A stretch of 64,000 bases of DNA from Dichotomocladium elegans. Its lineage: Eukaryota; Mucoromycota; Mucoromycetes; Mucorales; Lichtheimiaceae. A model generated the notes under the pieces. It had not been told where the DNA came from and did not search any database. It was given only the letters and a program-made list of their open reading frames with translations. Positions 35,183 through 47,090 of this stretch are shown piece by piece. Position 1 is the stretch's first letter. Each line of letters starts with the position of its first letter. Location of the stretch: positions 434,001 through 498,000 of the forward strand of contig JAIXMN010000016.1 in assembly GCA_025716815.1 (NCBI GenBank). Direction: 5' to 3'. A program made the position numbers and the translations under genes.

Positions 35183-38100
35183 GACTACTAGGACGATCTC
35201 CTGTCCTTAGTTTCTTAAAATACGGCTAGGTTTCTTTCGAACTACCATGCCTCATCGTTATGCTGATCGAAACGGATGACTACAGGAGCGGTTTGCAGCA
35301 GTTAATCCACTCAAAGCATTCTCAAATATCAGCATAAAAAATCCGAACTTGCCCCGGACAGTGTAAGTTGTGTAACTGCGAGTAGACCTAATGTTTCCAT
35401 CAGAATGGCTGAACCGTCTCGCTTGTGTAGGAATACAGTATGTGAGGCGATAGTTACGGATTTGTCGTCGAAAACTACGAAGACTACTGGGCGCAGGTGC
35501 AGTTGTTCTATGTGGGAAAATATAAACTAACCTCAAAGCATTGCCTAAGCCAGAAAATGACGCTAATTCTTACGATAGATATGGCTCGTAACAGTTCTTC
35601 CCCAGTGTACAAGCAAGAAGACCTGCATCATCTAGACCATTGAGTCCTGTCTCCGAAGGTTGATCCTATATAATGACCACAGGAAAACCTCCAATTCTGA
35701 TAGATCAGGAGATGGGATGTTTTTCGGGGGTCGAGTTCTTCGGAACTGCTTGTGGGGATAAGCATCAAAGCTGCTGACAGAGTCATATGGCGCTCGACAG
35801 CACAAGCACGTTTTAAAAAAAAAAACCTAGAGGATATCTCCTTTGGAATCTTGCGCAAAATTTGGGAGATGAGGTCCCTAGGGAGGATCTGCGAATGGCC
35901 TTGCACAGTCTCTCCAAGGAATTGTGAAATCATCTATCTGGATGCGTAGCGTGGGCATCTTAAACTCAAGATTGGGGTTCGTTAAAACACGATCCGTAAA
36001 TCAGATTATAAAAATGTACAGAAAAACTATTATTAAATAACAATAACAGCCACCGCAATGATTATAGATAGGTCGTAAACGCATCAGAAAACAATAAGGG
36101 AGGCGATTTGCGGTTACAAGGTGTAAATATATGTTGTTAGACTAAACGAGCAGTTCATTCTACCGAAATCATGCAGCTGTCTAATCCATAAATCAACAAG
36201 CGTCGAATATTGGTGTAAGTGTCTTGATCACTTCGCAAGTAACATAAGCTGAGTGCTCTTAGGATAGTTGAGCGAATCAGTTTATAACTTGTTTCTATTC
36301 TTTATTCAGACTGAAATAAAGGCATTGCCAGCAAAGCGTTACACAAATGGCTCTGTCACTACAACTATTCTTATGAATGCCTACTACTCCAGCTTCCCTA
36401 TGGGAAGGGCATGGCGTGCTCGTACAGGTAAGCTAGCTTCTATGGTAGAGCGCGCGAAGCCGGATCCAAAAACCAGTGATTCGCGATCCGGTTTCTCAAG
36501 TTAGATGGCGAGCGAATATGATGAACGTTATGTACATCTCAAACTTTTATTTGTTCGGAATCATAATCAAAAGCTGATATGTTCGCAGTAATTCCCCTTA
36601 GTCTGATCTCGCCCAGATCCTTGCGTTCTTATATGCTTACCCTTGGAATAATATGATACATGATAACGGCTGGAATCCCACCAGTGTGTAATAATTGCTG
36701 CGAAATCACCACGATAGCCGCTCCAGGTCAGACATGAAAACCAATTACCAAATTTAATGTCTTACTCAGCTTTTCATTCCCGTTAAAGTCCATAGCACCG
36801 ACCCTGAAGCTACTGCTTAGACTGTACAGAAGTCGCCCTGCCCTAGTCAAATCTTTGCAGACAATGGCCAGAGATTTTCAAAATGGCTCACAGACATGAT
36901 GGTCATTATGGCCATATTCTGAGGCATTACTTTTTGCTGTCGTTGCTACGTTTTTGTTTATACTGATGCTGATGTTAGTTTGCAAGTGAAATAGGAAAGA
37001 GCAGTTTCAAGCAACACGTCGCGTAACGAAGGTAATTATACGCAATCTGCCCGCTACTTAAGAGATCACCCAAAGTTCATTGGATTGACTCACCTTGGTT
37101 TTGGTTGAAACGATGATTACCCCGTAGAGGCAATTGGATAATCCCACTGGATTACCAATAGCTCACACCAAAATGTTGGTGGTCGCAGAGAAAAATTGCT
37201 GGGTGGCAACTGGTAATTAACAGCTACGTATGATCTCCGCAGTTGTTGCTACTCTGGTAATCACTCTTTAACTAAAACCAAGACGAGCCGTTTCGGTGAA
37301 ACCTAGGATGACCTCTTTACCGTTTCATTGTTACCTATTACTCGAAATCGCCTATGACAACAGCTCCCGGTAGTCGTGATTTTGTCATACCGGCGAAACA
37401 CAAGCTTGACAATGATCTCGTGCTGAAGACAGTACTTGCGAAAGAACAATTTAGGGATGACATACAGTTCTGGCACTTACTGGTGAATTGTGGTTGAAAA
37501 GTATCCGCAATCGATAAATATTTTGTGGTATATGATAATATTATGCATATAGGCGAAGACATCAAAGATCAAAACGGATCACACAATTGATAATGACTAG
37601 ATGGTAAACCGGCCAATGTCTCTTACTGCCCCGATTCTTCAGAACTCAGAGTCCTTGCCACCGATAATAGCCAACATCCAGCACACATTCTCGACATGTG
37701 TTTTATTCATCAACTCCGGAGTTATTGAGATGATATCTATCGCAGATATAAAATCGAATAAATCGCACTCTCCGTTGACATCAGACAATAAGGCGCGAGA
37801 TCACCAATGATTTTGAAAACAGCACCAAAAACGCCGCTCTTACAAGCTTTACCTATAAATCACCGAGCAAAACAATATTTTTTGACTACACCAACGACGC
37901 TCGAAGCTACGCGTGGAATTTACATTGGCATAATCCAGCCCTTACAGTATTTATGTCAGTAGTCATCTATACCTAGGGACAAAAACTTTCTGAAAGACAC
38001 CGAGTTTAAAGACGATTCCATGGTAAAGCTGCAGAGACTGTCCGTTATCATGATATTTCTGATTCCAACAGATAATACCATTATAGCGAATTATCCCCAT

Positions 38101-38656
38101 AACGAGTTGGAAAAACATATTCACAAATATTCTAGCACTGTAGGAAAAAGGTATTACGTATAAATTGTAGAACTCTGCATAGTATGTAAGAGTGGTTCAA
38201 AATAAGGTGATGGAAAAGGTTATTACAAGCGTATTGTGACGCCTTCAGGTTCAAGCAACATAATATATAAAAGTGGGTAGTCGAGGGAATTCAAGAAAGT
38301 GTTGATCTTTTATTATAGGGCGAGCAAAAACTTTTAATAATGAATTATTATCCTTGGAAATGGTAGGTTACTGGTGTTTCTGGTCGATGACATGGTAATA
38401 TTGTGTAACACATACACTGGTGCATGTAGACGTATTCTGTGTTTACATGCTTTCATGTGAAAATCATGGTAGCTATTAGATGTAAACAAAGAGCACGTCC
38501 TTCCGCATTATGACAGTGTAGGTGGTCGACGCAGAAAATTCTATTACGAGTGGGGAGCAATGCCAACAACACCCTTCGCCCGCGATATGATTAGAAATGA
38601 CTGGAATATGTAGTTTCGCAGAGTCCCTCAGACACCATCGTCATTTGTACATTTTG
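35183..38656. other. AT-rich gene desert with unrecognised relics
   Basis: About 3.5 kb of AT-rich sequence with stops in every frame. Short open pieces on both strands (for example 35258-35536 and 35628-35933 minus) could be mobile-element debris but show no diagnostic motif. No gene was recognised. Confidence 0.4.
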
Positions 38657-38870
38657 AAGTGGCCCGACTATGTGGCCTCGTGACACTACCATTTGCTCTC
38701 TCACACTCTCGTATATTTGCCTCTTCCAGCCAGTGTACTCATAAACATGCCCATAACTTTATTTCTGCCGGCAGATCCCAGTGGCCCCGTGAGACCATAT
38801 TTGCTCTCACGCACTCGTACACTTGGCTCTTCCTGCCGCTGTGCTCATAACCATGCCCATACCTTTACTA
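38657..38870 (+). repeat. Imperfect tandem duplication of about 110 bp
   Basis: Two adjacent copies share the order GTGGCC(T/C)CGTGA, ATTTGCTCTC(T)CAC-CACTC, GTACAC/GTATAT-TTG, CTCTTCC and CTCATAA-CATGCCCATA. The first copy runs about 38665-38760 and the second about 38780-38870. The copies differ at many bases, so the duplication is old. No coding role is evident. Confidence 0.7.
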
Positions 38871-39744
38871 TGGCGTTGTTCTTCACTAATATCAATCATC
38901 TCCATTGACCGAACACTGTTATCGCGATAAGCATGGCTGGATCCACCTAAACTTGGAGATCTGGAAGTGAGCAACAGGTTGTACGGGAAGGTTAATTTAT
39001 GTTGACTGGCAGTGCTCAGCCTTTAACTTAATTCGAGCGGGAAATCATTTTTTGACAGCACCACATAGAGTATTTTAGTGACACGCAGTGCAGTGTTTTT
39101 CATACGCGATTGAATAATAGAAACGCGTATTATTGCGAGGTCGTATTTTAAAGATACTTGATTAACCGTAATAATGGGACGGTATGTCGTTTTTTTTTTT
39201 TCAAATGGAGGAAGGCTTGTGTTAAAACTTCTACCGAGCAATGGGAGGAAAAACCAAACATTACGTTGACTACCTCATGACCATGTGAGTAAAGGACTGT
39301 TTCTTGAGTAGAATTAATGCTCCGAAGTGGTCACAAATGCACGATGCAAGTTTATGCATCTTTTCTCTCGGGGAGGAGTACCCCACACTCAAACTTGTCA
39401 TTTATTGTCTATCAACTATGGTTCCCTACATCTCCACTTCAGACCCCGCCCGGAGAGATCCTCTTTAATCTTCTGTTATTTTTGCATCTCAGTAGTGCAT
39501 GATATGTAGGCCAGAAAGAACGAGATTAAGTAAAAACAATGCATCCATTCTATTAGGTAAGCGGGTAAATGCGGAATGCGGAATCCCGGTTGATATGATA
39601 GGTAGAAATTTGGAGACCGATCGTCCCAATCATGAAGCTTTATTTGATCATGAACAAGCTGGACAGTATTTAATGACAGAGTCTCTTGCTCGGCACTCGC
39701 CTGCATCTTTTCTCTTTTTTACATTCAAAGAACTACTGCACACA
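38871..39744. other. Upstream region of the nucleoplasmin-like gene
   Basis: No gene recognised. A plus-strand open frame covering 39499-40038 overlaps the first exons of the next gene in another frame and is explained as fortuitous. The promoter of the downstream gene presumably lies here. Confidence 0.4.
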
Positions 39745-42469
39745 ATGCGTTTGGAAAAACTAGGTAATGTGCAGTATGCTGCCCCGGCGTTTTTTCACAT
39801 ATTCCAGGACAGATGTCTAACTCCTGCTACTTCAAGCACAACCCTTTCATCCCAGATTCCCGGTCTCTTTCAGAAACTGCCGTGGAATCATAATCAAAAT
39901 GGTATGCCGTTCATCTCTTTGTATTGTTCCATTCACTCATGTAATCATTGTAGATCTCTCTGGTTGAGACGCGCAGCCATTCGAAAACTGTTGTTTACTT
40001 ACGCCGCAAAGGAGAAAGGCATGTTCTTTGCACCCTAACCCCTCATGAAGTAAGTTAGATCCATGAGCAATACTGGTTTTTTGCGTGATGTCCTGACTTC
40101 AAAGTGCAACGTTAGTGCGAACAAGTCAACGTGGACCTTCATTTCTCTGCTGATGATCTAGCTCTCACGAAGTTCTGCGCGGACGGTGAAAAGTACGCGT
40201 TTATGGGTTCTTTTTTATTTCTTTTACTTACATTTGAACCACATTTTCTTCACTCTAGCCGAGTGCTATTGACAGGATCTACTTTGGTGGCCACTCGCCC
40301 CGTTGAAAGCAAGCGTTCAGAGCTTGTGCGTCTCAAAGTGCCTCTCAAAGGTCATGAAGCTGAATATATTGATCAACCTGGTGAATGCCGCGAAAGGCGT
40401 GACGAAGACTTTGTCATCGTGCACGCAGGCTCAAACCAATACCCCACGCTGTATGGGGGCAAAGACTATCATAGGCCCCGCAAATACCCAGACTTTGGGT
40501 CTGATCACAGCTCTGATTCTGGTGCTGATCACAGCTCTGATTCTGGCGCTGATCACAGCTCTGACTCTGGCGCTGGTCACAGCTCTGACTCTGGCACTGA
40601 CTACAGCTCTGACTACGGTTCTGATTATGGCTCTGACTCTGGCTTTGAATCTGGCTTGTTCTCTATCCCTGCAACAGACTCAGTCACAAGTGAAGAGAAC
40701 GACACACGCATAGCTACATACCTAAACACACACAGAGAGAAAGGCGCTCACTCACCAACATCCACAGGGTCGCATTCACCATCACTCTCAGGCGCTCACT
40801 CACCATCACTCTCAGGCGCTCACTCACCATCACTCTCAGGCGCTCACTCACCATCACTCTCAGGCGCACATTCACCGACACTCTCAGGCGCACGTTCACC
40901 GTCACTTGCAGGCGCATACTCACCATCACTCTCAGGCGCATACTCACCAACACTCTCAGGCGCACACTCATCACCACTCTCAGGCGCACATTCACCAACA
41001 CTCTCAGGCGCATACTCACCAACGCTCTCAGGCGCACATTCACCAACACTCTCAGGCGCACATTCACCAACACTCTCAGGCGCATACTCACCAACGCTCT
41101 CAGGCGCACATTCACCAACACTCTCAGGCGCACATTCACCAACACTCTCAGGCGCACACTCACCAACACTCTCAGGCGCACACTCACCAACGCTCTCAGG
41201 CGCACATTCACCAACACTCTCAGGCGCACATTCACCAACACTCTCAGGCGCATACTCACCAACGCTCTCAGGCGCATACTCACCAACACTCTCAGGCGCA
41301 CATTCACCAACACTCTCAGGCGCACACTCACCATCACTCACAGGCGCACATTCACCGACACTCTCAGGCGCACATTCACCAACACTCTCAGGCGCACATT
41401 CACCAACACTCTCAGGCGCATACTCACCAACGCTCTCAGGCGCACATTCACCAACACTCTCAGGCGCACATTCACCAACACTCTCAGGCGCACACTCACC
41501 AACACTCTCAGGCGCACACTCACCAACGCTCTCAGGCGCACATTCACCAACACTCTCAGGCGCACATTCACCAACACTCTCAGGCGCATACTCACCAACG
41601 CTCTCAGGCGCACACTCACCACCACTCTCAGGCGCACACTCACCAACACTCTCAGGCGCATACTCACCAACGCTCTCAGGCGTACACTCACCACCACTCT
41701 CAGGCGCACATTCACCATCAATCACAGGCGCACACTCACCAACACTCACAGGCGCACGCTCACCAACACACACAAGTACATACTCACCAACACTCACAGA
41801 CGCACATATCAGTGTCGATACTGGTGATGACATGGATACGCAAGAAGATCGCAACGCCAATACTGCCACCGACACATATTATGATATTGGCGCTTCTGTT
41901 CGGAGCACCACACCAGGGTCCCCTCCCATGCAGTTCTTTGATCGATCGGATCGACGATTCCTTTATGGCATCGAGCTTCGGCATTTTGGACTGATGCCAC
42001 ACCGCTACGCGCAGGATGAAATTGATCTTCGCGCGGACGAGACCGACGCATTGGAAACCGAAACAAAGTGAGTTGGGGGTGGGAGAGGGGGCAGGTAGGC
42101 CAGCCGCATATCTCACAACGGATTGTTATTATTTCGATAGTGACCGCATTGCATTAGCGTTGATCAACGGCAAGAAGAATACCGGCGACAAGCGATATAT
42201 GGACGAAGCGGACGAACTGATGGGTGAGACGTAGCTGAACAGGCTGGAGAGAGACAATAGAACTAACTGCATTGACTCTAGAAACATTGAACAATGCTGT
42301 TCCAGGAATCAAGGATAAGAGCATCTGCGATCAAGACATTGATCGAAACACACGTACAAAGAAGCGAAAAGCAACGGACGATGCCGCATCGAGTTCCTCG
42401 AAAAAACAGAAGAAGTCCCCGAGGAAAATCTTCGAAAAGAAGGGAGGGAAAACCGGCAATCGATGGTAA
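39745..42469 (+). CDS. Nucleoplasmin-like protein with giant octapeptide repeat tract
   Basis: A seven-exon model (39745-39763, 39837-39901, 39954-40049, 40116-40192, 40259-42067, 42141-42223, 42282-42469) closes in frame to about 778 residues. The N-terminal 100 residues match the nucleoplasmin-like (NPL) beta domain of FKBP39-type proteins: HSKTVVYLRRKGERHVLCTL, TPHECEQVNVDLHFSADDLA, then DGENRVLLTGSTLVATRP. Such domains form pentamers and bind histones. No FKBP catalytic domain follows. Instead come six acidic GADHSSDS-like octapeptides, 44 GAHSPTLS-like octapeptides, a conserved-looking stretch (DRRFLYGIELRHFGLMPHRY) and a basic tail with nuclear-localisation-like TKKRKATDD and KKQKKSPRK. 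A nuclear histone-binding role is inferred. Exons 1 and 2 are tentative (AAG acceptor); the ATG at 39899 is an alternative start that would give 751 residues. Confidence 0.8.
40497..40640 (+). repeat. 24-bp coding repeat array A, six units (acidic)
   Basis: Six in-register 24-bp units encode octapeptides of the form GADHSSDS; later units drift to GTDYSSDY and GSDYGSDS. The product is an acidic, serine-rich tract right after the nucleoplasmin-like domain, where related proteins carry acidic tracts. The units are consistent with casein-kinase-2-type phosphorylation, which is inference. Confidence 0.9.
40743..41798 (+). repeat. 24-bp coding repeat array B, 44 units (GAHSPTLS)
   Basis: The array is 1056 bp, exactly 44 units of 24 bp with no indel. 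The consensus unit reads GGCGCACATTCACCAACACT then CTCA and encodes GAHSPTLS. Variation is limited to His/Tyr at position 3, Thr/Ser/Pro at position 6 and Ser/Thr at position 8. Nearly every unit keeps a Ser-Pro pair. The central units are almost identical and the flanking ones more diverged, the usual sign of growth by unequal exchange or slippage. The + strand is C/A-rich and poor in G. Several other frames are open only because of this periodicity. Confidence 0.97.
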
Positions 42470-44254
42470 GAACTTCTGGCAGAGAATCTAGCGAGTGGTT
42501 ATTAACCGTTCTTTTCATTGTGGAATAGCATCATTTCATAAAGTTTTCTTACCCGCAATAAATCTCACGATTGACCTTTAAAGCTGCTTCTTCTGCTGCG
42601 AATGATACATAATAGATAATTTTCTTGGCATATGAGCGGTTGGGGCTTATACAGAGGTGGGCGGTGATGGAAGTGAGAACCTCAAGATAGAAAATGTTTG
42701 CGATAGAAGCCTTATCCGTGCTGAGAGAAATACCAAAGATACCTGACTTAGTTGCATGCGAAGGCGTGGCATACAATGGGCAATGCGAAAGTACTGGGTG
42801 GCTGAGGTGTGATAATGTCTGGCTGGTCTTGTGTAGGTTCATTGCAAAGGCAGGGCGGACAGGAAATGGACGGGGGCCTTGACATCCGTCGATGATACGC
42901 CTGACAACCATGGATCGGCTTTAGGAGACTTGCAGCAAAGAGCCTCGTTCCATTGCAGAACCCCCGCACGAAGATTGAGATTGCGAGCTTCAAGTCAAAA
43001 CGATGTGGAGAAATTCCTGGGCGCGTCAGTTACCTGGATCGTTTCATACATGTTTTCAAATCATGCCAGTAAACTTCTCCACATTCTACGTAGTCGTCAC
43101 GATTCGTGCTTCGGCATGTCTCGCTTGCTGCTGTCGAGTAAATAGTACCAAATCCAGGGTCTCCCTTTGCCCAATGTTTGATGACTTTTGGGTGGGTAGT
43201 CTTTGGAAGGCAAATACCCACCAGTTCTTGGCAGCCAGCTCCGAGCTCGCAATCGTCTTATTGCCCCGTCGATAGATAGCAGAAGTAGTGATATAGTACT
43301 TGCTGCTCATACATGGGGAATGTGTTCAGTTTCATTGAAGTCGTTCTGCGCGTTTGGTGGAGGTTTTATCAATCATGTGAGCTTATTAAGGGCATTATTA
43401 ATAACTTTCTGCTCATCAATGTAGCAATATCCTTTTTCTGCAACTTCTTCAGCAAAGCGAGAGACATTACTAGTTGGACCACTAATGGATACTGAAGTTA
43501 AAACTACTGTACTCAGTTTCTGAGAGCTTTTAGCTGCAATGTCTATGGACCTCTTCCTTCTCCAGTGCGTTGTCAAAGCGTCTTTAGTGTAAGCAACGCA
43601 AATCTTGGGTTCCTGCATTTTTGGTCCAGGCGAGAAGTGCGTTCACTTTTGCTGGTGTTGCCCCAAGGGTATCACCTTCTGGTAGGACCTGCAAATTTAC
43701 GTGCGCCTCCTGTATGTAGAGCATTGGTCACGTGTCTATCCCCAGTACAGTGCGCTGTTTTTCGAAATGCTGCTTGATCTTTATTTGGGAGAGGCATAGC
43801 TTAAATTTGGTGGTTGAACGGCCTAACGCGGCTTCAACTTGGGCTTTATTGCTTCCCTCTAAATGTCAAACTTGGAGACTTCCAGTGCTTGATTACCATA
43901 CCTGCGATAAAACTATACATTACCGTGTATCTACATAAGCTTTAAAAACAATAGCAAAGTCTATTTTTCTGATGTTATTTATTATGATCTTGCGTATACA
44001 CCATTGAGTTCCGCAATTTTGATCCTAAACAGCCAATGGATGTTTAGTTTTTTGATGCTGCCACCTTCTGAGTTGCTGAAAACTTTCAAAATTCGGCGAT
44101 TACAAATGAAATGCGGCATGCAGCTAATACAGTACTTGGCAAAAACAAACTTTCATTTGTTACAACAGATCACCTCGATCACCCTATGTGGTTCAATAGG
44201 AGACACCTTTTCTTTCTATGTACAAAAACTCTCTCTGTGTGCCCACCTTTCTTT
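42470..44254. other. Intergenic region with coding-like minus-strand debris
   Basis: No intact gene was found. On the minus strand between about 43620 and 42700, several frames read like degraded protein (for example SELAAKNWWVFAFQ and EKGYCYIDEQKVINNALNKL), with frame changes and stops. This looks like a decayed mobile element or retired gene, but no family was recognised. Confidence 0.35.
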
Positions 44255-46888
44255 TCAGGCAACGTCCTCATTATCATCCTCGTTATCTTCCAGTGGCAAA
44301 GCCTGATCTTCATGTATCCCTGCCATCCGCTTTTGAATCTTCTCCTTCAACTTTTCAGAAGTAGGCGAAGGTCGTGCTTCTAAAGCCTTGCATATAACCT
44401 TGTATGCATCCTCATATTCATCCAGCGCCAGTAAAACCTATTACAATCATCACAGTGAGAAAATACGCAAAATAAACAAGTATCTTCACCATCCTCTTCG
44501 CTTGCCTCGGCCATTGTATTCAGAACAACAGGATGCCATGGGTGCAGACGTACGGCCTCTGCTAAAAGCGCCTTCGCTTGCTCATACTGCTCCATTCCTT
44601 GGTACGCTGTTGCCATGCCGTACCTAGCATTCAGGAATCAAATCTTGCTGTCCGTATCATGCCTTGAATCCCTTTCGCTGTACAGCTAACCAGCCAACTT
44701 TACCATCCCAAGTACGAGCGCTTATTTGCAATCATGCAATTAGAAAAGTGGAGCTTCGCACCAAGGCAGTTTCCCTTCTCCCACTCTTCGTATCCCAAAA
44801 GCGCGTGCCCGTAGGACCGAGTGGGATCGAGATCAACCGCTTTCTGAAACCACTTTGACGGCTCATTGCCGCCCTTGGCGAGTTTACTCCAGTTTCCGGC
44901 AGCAATGAATGCTTCGTATTGGTGAGACCGATTATCCTTCATGTTATATGCGAGTAGGTTCAGTTCTTGCTCCCTCTCAAGATACCAGAGACAGGTTGAA
45001 TAGATTGGGATCCCGTCACAGAACCAGGGCGCAATGTAGAATGACCGACAGAAGAAGACTCTCGCCTACAAAAAAGAACACAGAGCATTGGAGCGAAAGT
45101 TTCATGACCATAAGCGAAGTTGAAGACTGGTCAAAGGGTGCTACTGTCGGACTCACACTTTCATAATCGCCCACATCGTAGTAGGTCTTACCAAGCATGC
45201 ATAGCACGCGTGGTGTATCATATTGGCAATCATCCAATTTTTGGAGAGCTAGGGCAGCCTCACGGCAGTGATAGAAGGAGTGGGACATATATGCTTCTGC
45301 AATCACCGACAATACTCTTTGCACTTTGTTCATTGCTTGTAAAATGACCGCATCTGAATTGCCATCGTTTGTCGGTTCGTCGTTATTGCCTGATGGTATG
45401 TGGAAGTATCGATACAATTTGCGTGACTAGAGAAGTTTACTCGCCTTGGTCAGATGGGCTCATCGATGCGCATAAAGGAATCTAGATCTTCTCACCTCAT
45501 CTTCGTCCTCGACTTCTTCCCGCAGTCGTTTCTATCCGCAAAGCTATGAACAAATATACCTTTGTTATCAGCGATTTTGTTAATAATTACTTTTTTTTTG
45601 CATGCCTGTCGGACATGTTCGCTCAATGATTCACTGATCAGGTGTGTAAGAAATCAGTTTTCCATGTGGATGAAATGTATCTCGGGTGCCATATACCTCT
45701 CTGTGCGGACACGGATGGGGCTTGCATCAAGCTCGAACATTTTTCCATCATCAAGAATATCCAAATCATCCAGATCCTGCATTTGAACTTCTAGCTGTTG
45801 TGGTTTCTCTGTAGGTGGCTTCTTGTGCAGCCCGTGCTTGTTCCTGTAGGCTTCTTCGGTAATCATCTTTTTAATGTCCTGCCCGATCACCTCGATCTCA
45901 GCGTCCTTCTTTTCTTCGATTTCTCCTCTATCAAAACATTTAGATTTCATAAATATCCACAACTGCATATGGATACTACCGTTGAGGTTCCACTTCCGAC
46001 AAGTCGTTGTCCCTCATCTTGTGTGAGCAATAGACGAGTGACCGCAACTGTTCTAGGCTGATATCCTTATAGCCCTCCCGTAAAGATGGCATATAGAGGC
46101 CCAGAGCATTCTTATCAAGAGCGAGTGGACGGGTCTCGCTGTTGCTGATATCGGTAACAGACAAAGAGGGTAGTTGTGGGCCTTGCTGGACAGGGCAGCA
46201 TTCCAAATGCACATGTTCGTCCAGATCCTGGAATGTCGAACTACGAAGTGTCGATGCGTCGAAGTCAACTATGTCAGGAGCGATATCACAGAGTGCTGTG
46301 TGAGCAGAGAGCTTGAATGGGCTATCGGCTAGACTCTGCCAGAGATAGATGGATGATGCCCGGATATTCTCCAGCTTTGCATAAAGTTCACCGAGGAGGT
46401 TGCACATGGATGCGCGGCTTGGTGTGTGATTGCGGGTTTTGACACTGGCAAGATCTTTTATTCCCTTTCTGCGTCAGCTCTTTATGTATAAGGTGATCAA
46501 TAACCCTTTTCCTTTTACCGTCGCCCCAATAGTGATCTTGAGGGAATTGGGTTTTGTGCAACTCGAGCGCTCGGTGAAGTGCTTTGGCTCCTTCGGACCA
46601 GTACTTTTGCCGCTCGCTCGCATTGGCTTCCTTCTGGCCAAGATCAAGACAGCATTTTGCAAAGAGATGTAGACAAGATATGGAACGGGAATCCTTGAGA
46701 ACGGCATAGCCACCGTTGTAGTCATTCAACAAATGGAGACATTTTGCGTACACGAAACGATAATCATTGTTGGACTTGTCGATTGCGTAAAGCCGCTCAG
46801 CTAAAAGAAGCGCGTTGCGGTAGTCAAAGTCGTCGAGATCTTTGTAAACGAGGGCCATTAACACCCAGGCCTCCACAGAGCTACTCAT
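44255..46888 (-). CDS. CDC27: CDC27/APC3 subunit of the anaphase-promoting complex
   Basis: Cdc27/Apc3 (Nuc2) is a tetratricopeptide scaffold of the APC/C ubiquitin ligase that binds the C-box and IR tails of activators and drives mitotic exit. The minus-strand gene starts at 46888 (MSSSVEAWVLMALVYKDLDD) with the N-terminal TPRs, including NALLLAERLYAIDKSNNDYR and FVYAKCLHLLNDYNGGYAVL. A second block at 46400-46150 has LLGELYAKLENIRASSIYLW. A disordered acidic linker follows, then C-terminal TPRs: VLCMLGKTYYDVGDYES near 45180, EAFIAAGNWSKLAKGG and DPTRSYGHALLGYEEWEKGN at about 44900-44760, AMEQ-type repeats at 44600 and an acidic tail at 44255. At least seven introns are needed. The first junction (46418-46445) would require a 28-nt intron or a one-base frame correction and is unresolved. 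Confidence 0.85.
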
Positions 46889-47090
46889 TGCAATCGTTTC
46901 TCTCTCTTTCTCTTGCAGGAACACGGTGGAAGAAGGGGGGGATTGTAAATTTGGGGATGCTCCGCACGCGTTGTACTTTATTTTCCAAAAATGAATTTCG
47001 TTCAGAATCGCATAATATATTATACGAAATTGTCGTATCAACAGGTAAAAACATCTCGATAGGCAACATAAGGCATCTCCTCTACATTTT
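46889..47090. other. Upstream region of CDC27
   Basis: The CDC27 promoter should lie here on the minus strand. The stretch ends at the start of a dispersed repeat. A CTTTCTCTCTT-type pyrimidine tract sits next to the ATG. Confidence 0.35.

Noticed and set aside
39499..40038. 179-codon plus-strand open frame before the octapeptide gene
   Set aside because: It overlaps the exons that encode the nucleoplasmin-like domain in a different frame; the spliced frame has clear family motifs while this one has none.
40743..41798. CRISPR array
   Set aside because: The units are contiguous 24-bp coding repeats without unique spacers, in a eukaryotic gene.
40844..41875. 343-codon minus-strand frame through the repeat array
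   Set aside because: It exists because the 24-bp unit lacks stops in that frame; it has no flanking coding sequence and no family motif.
40906..41994. 362-codon Gln/His-rich plus-strand frame
   Set aside because: It is a frame shadow of the array; the Ser-Pro frame alone connects to upstream and downstream exons in phase.
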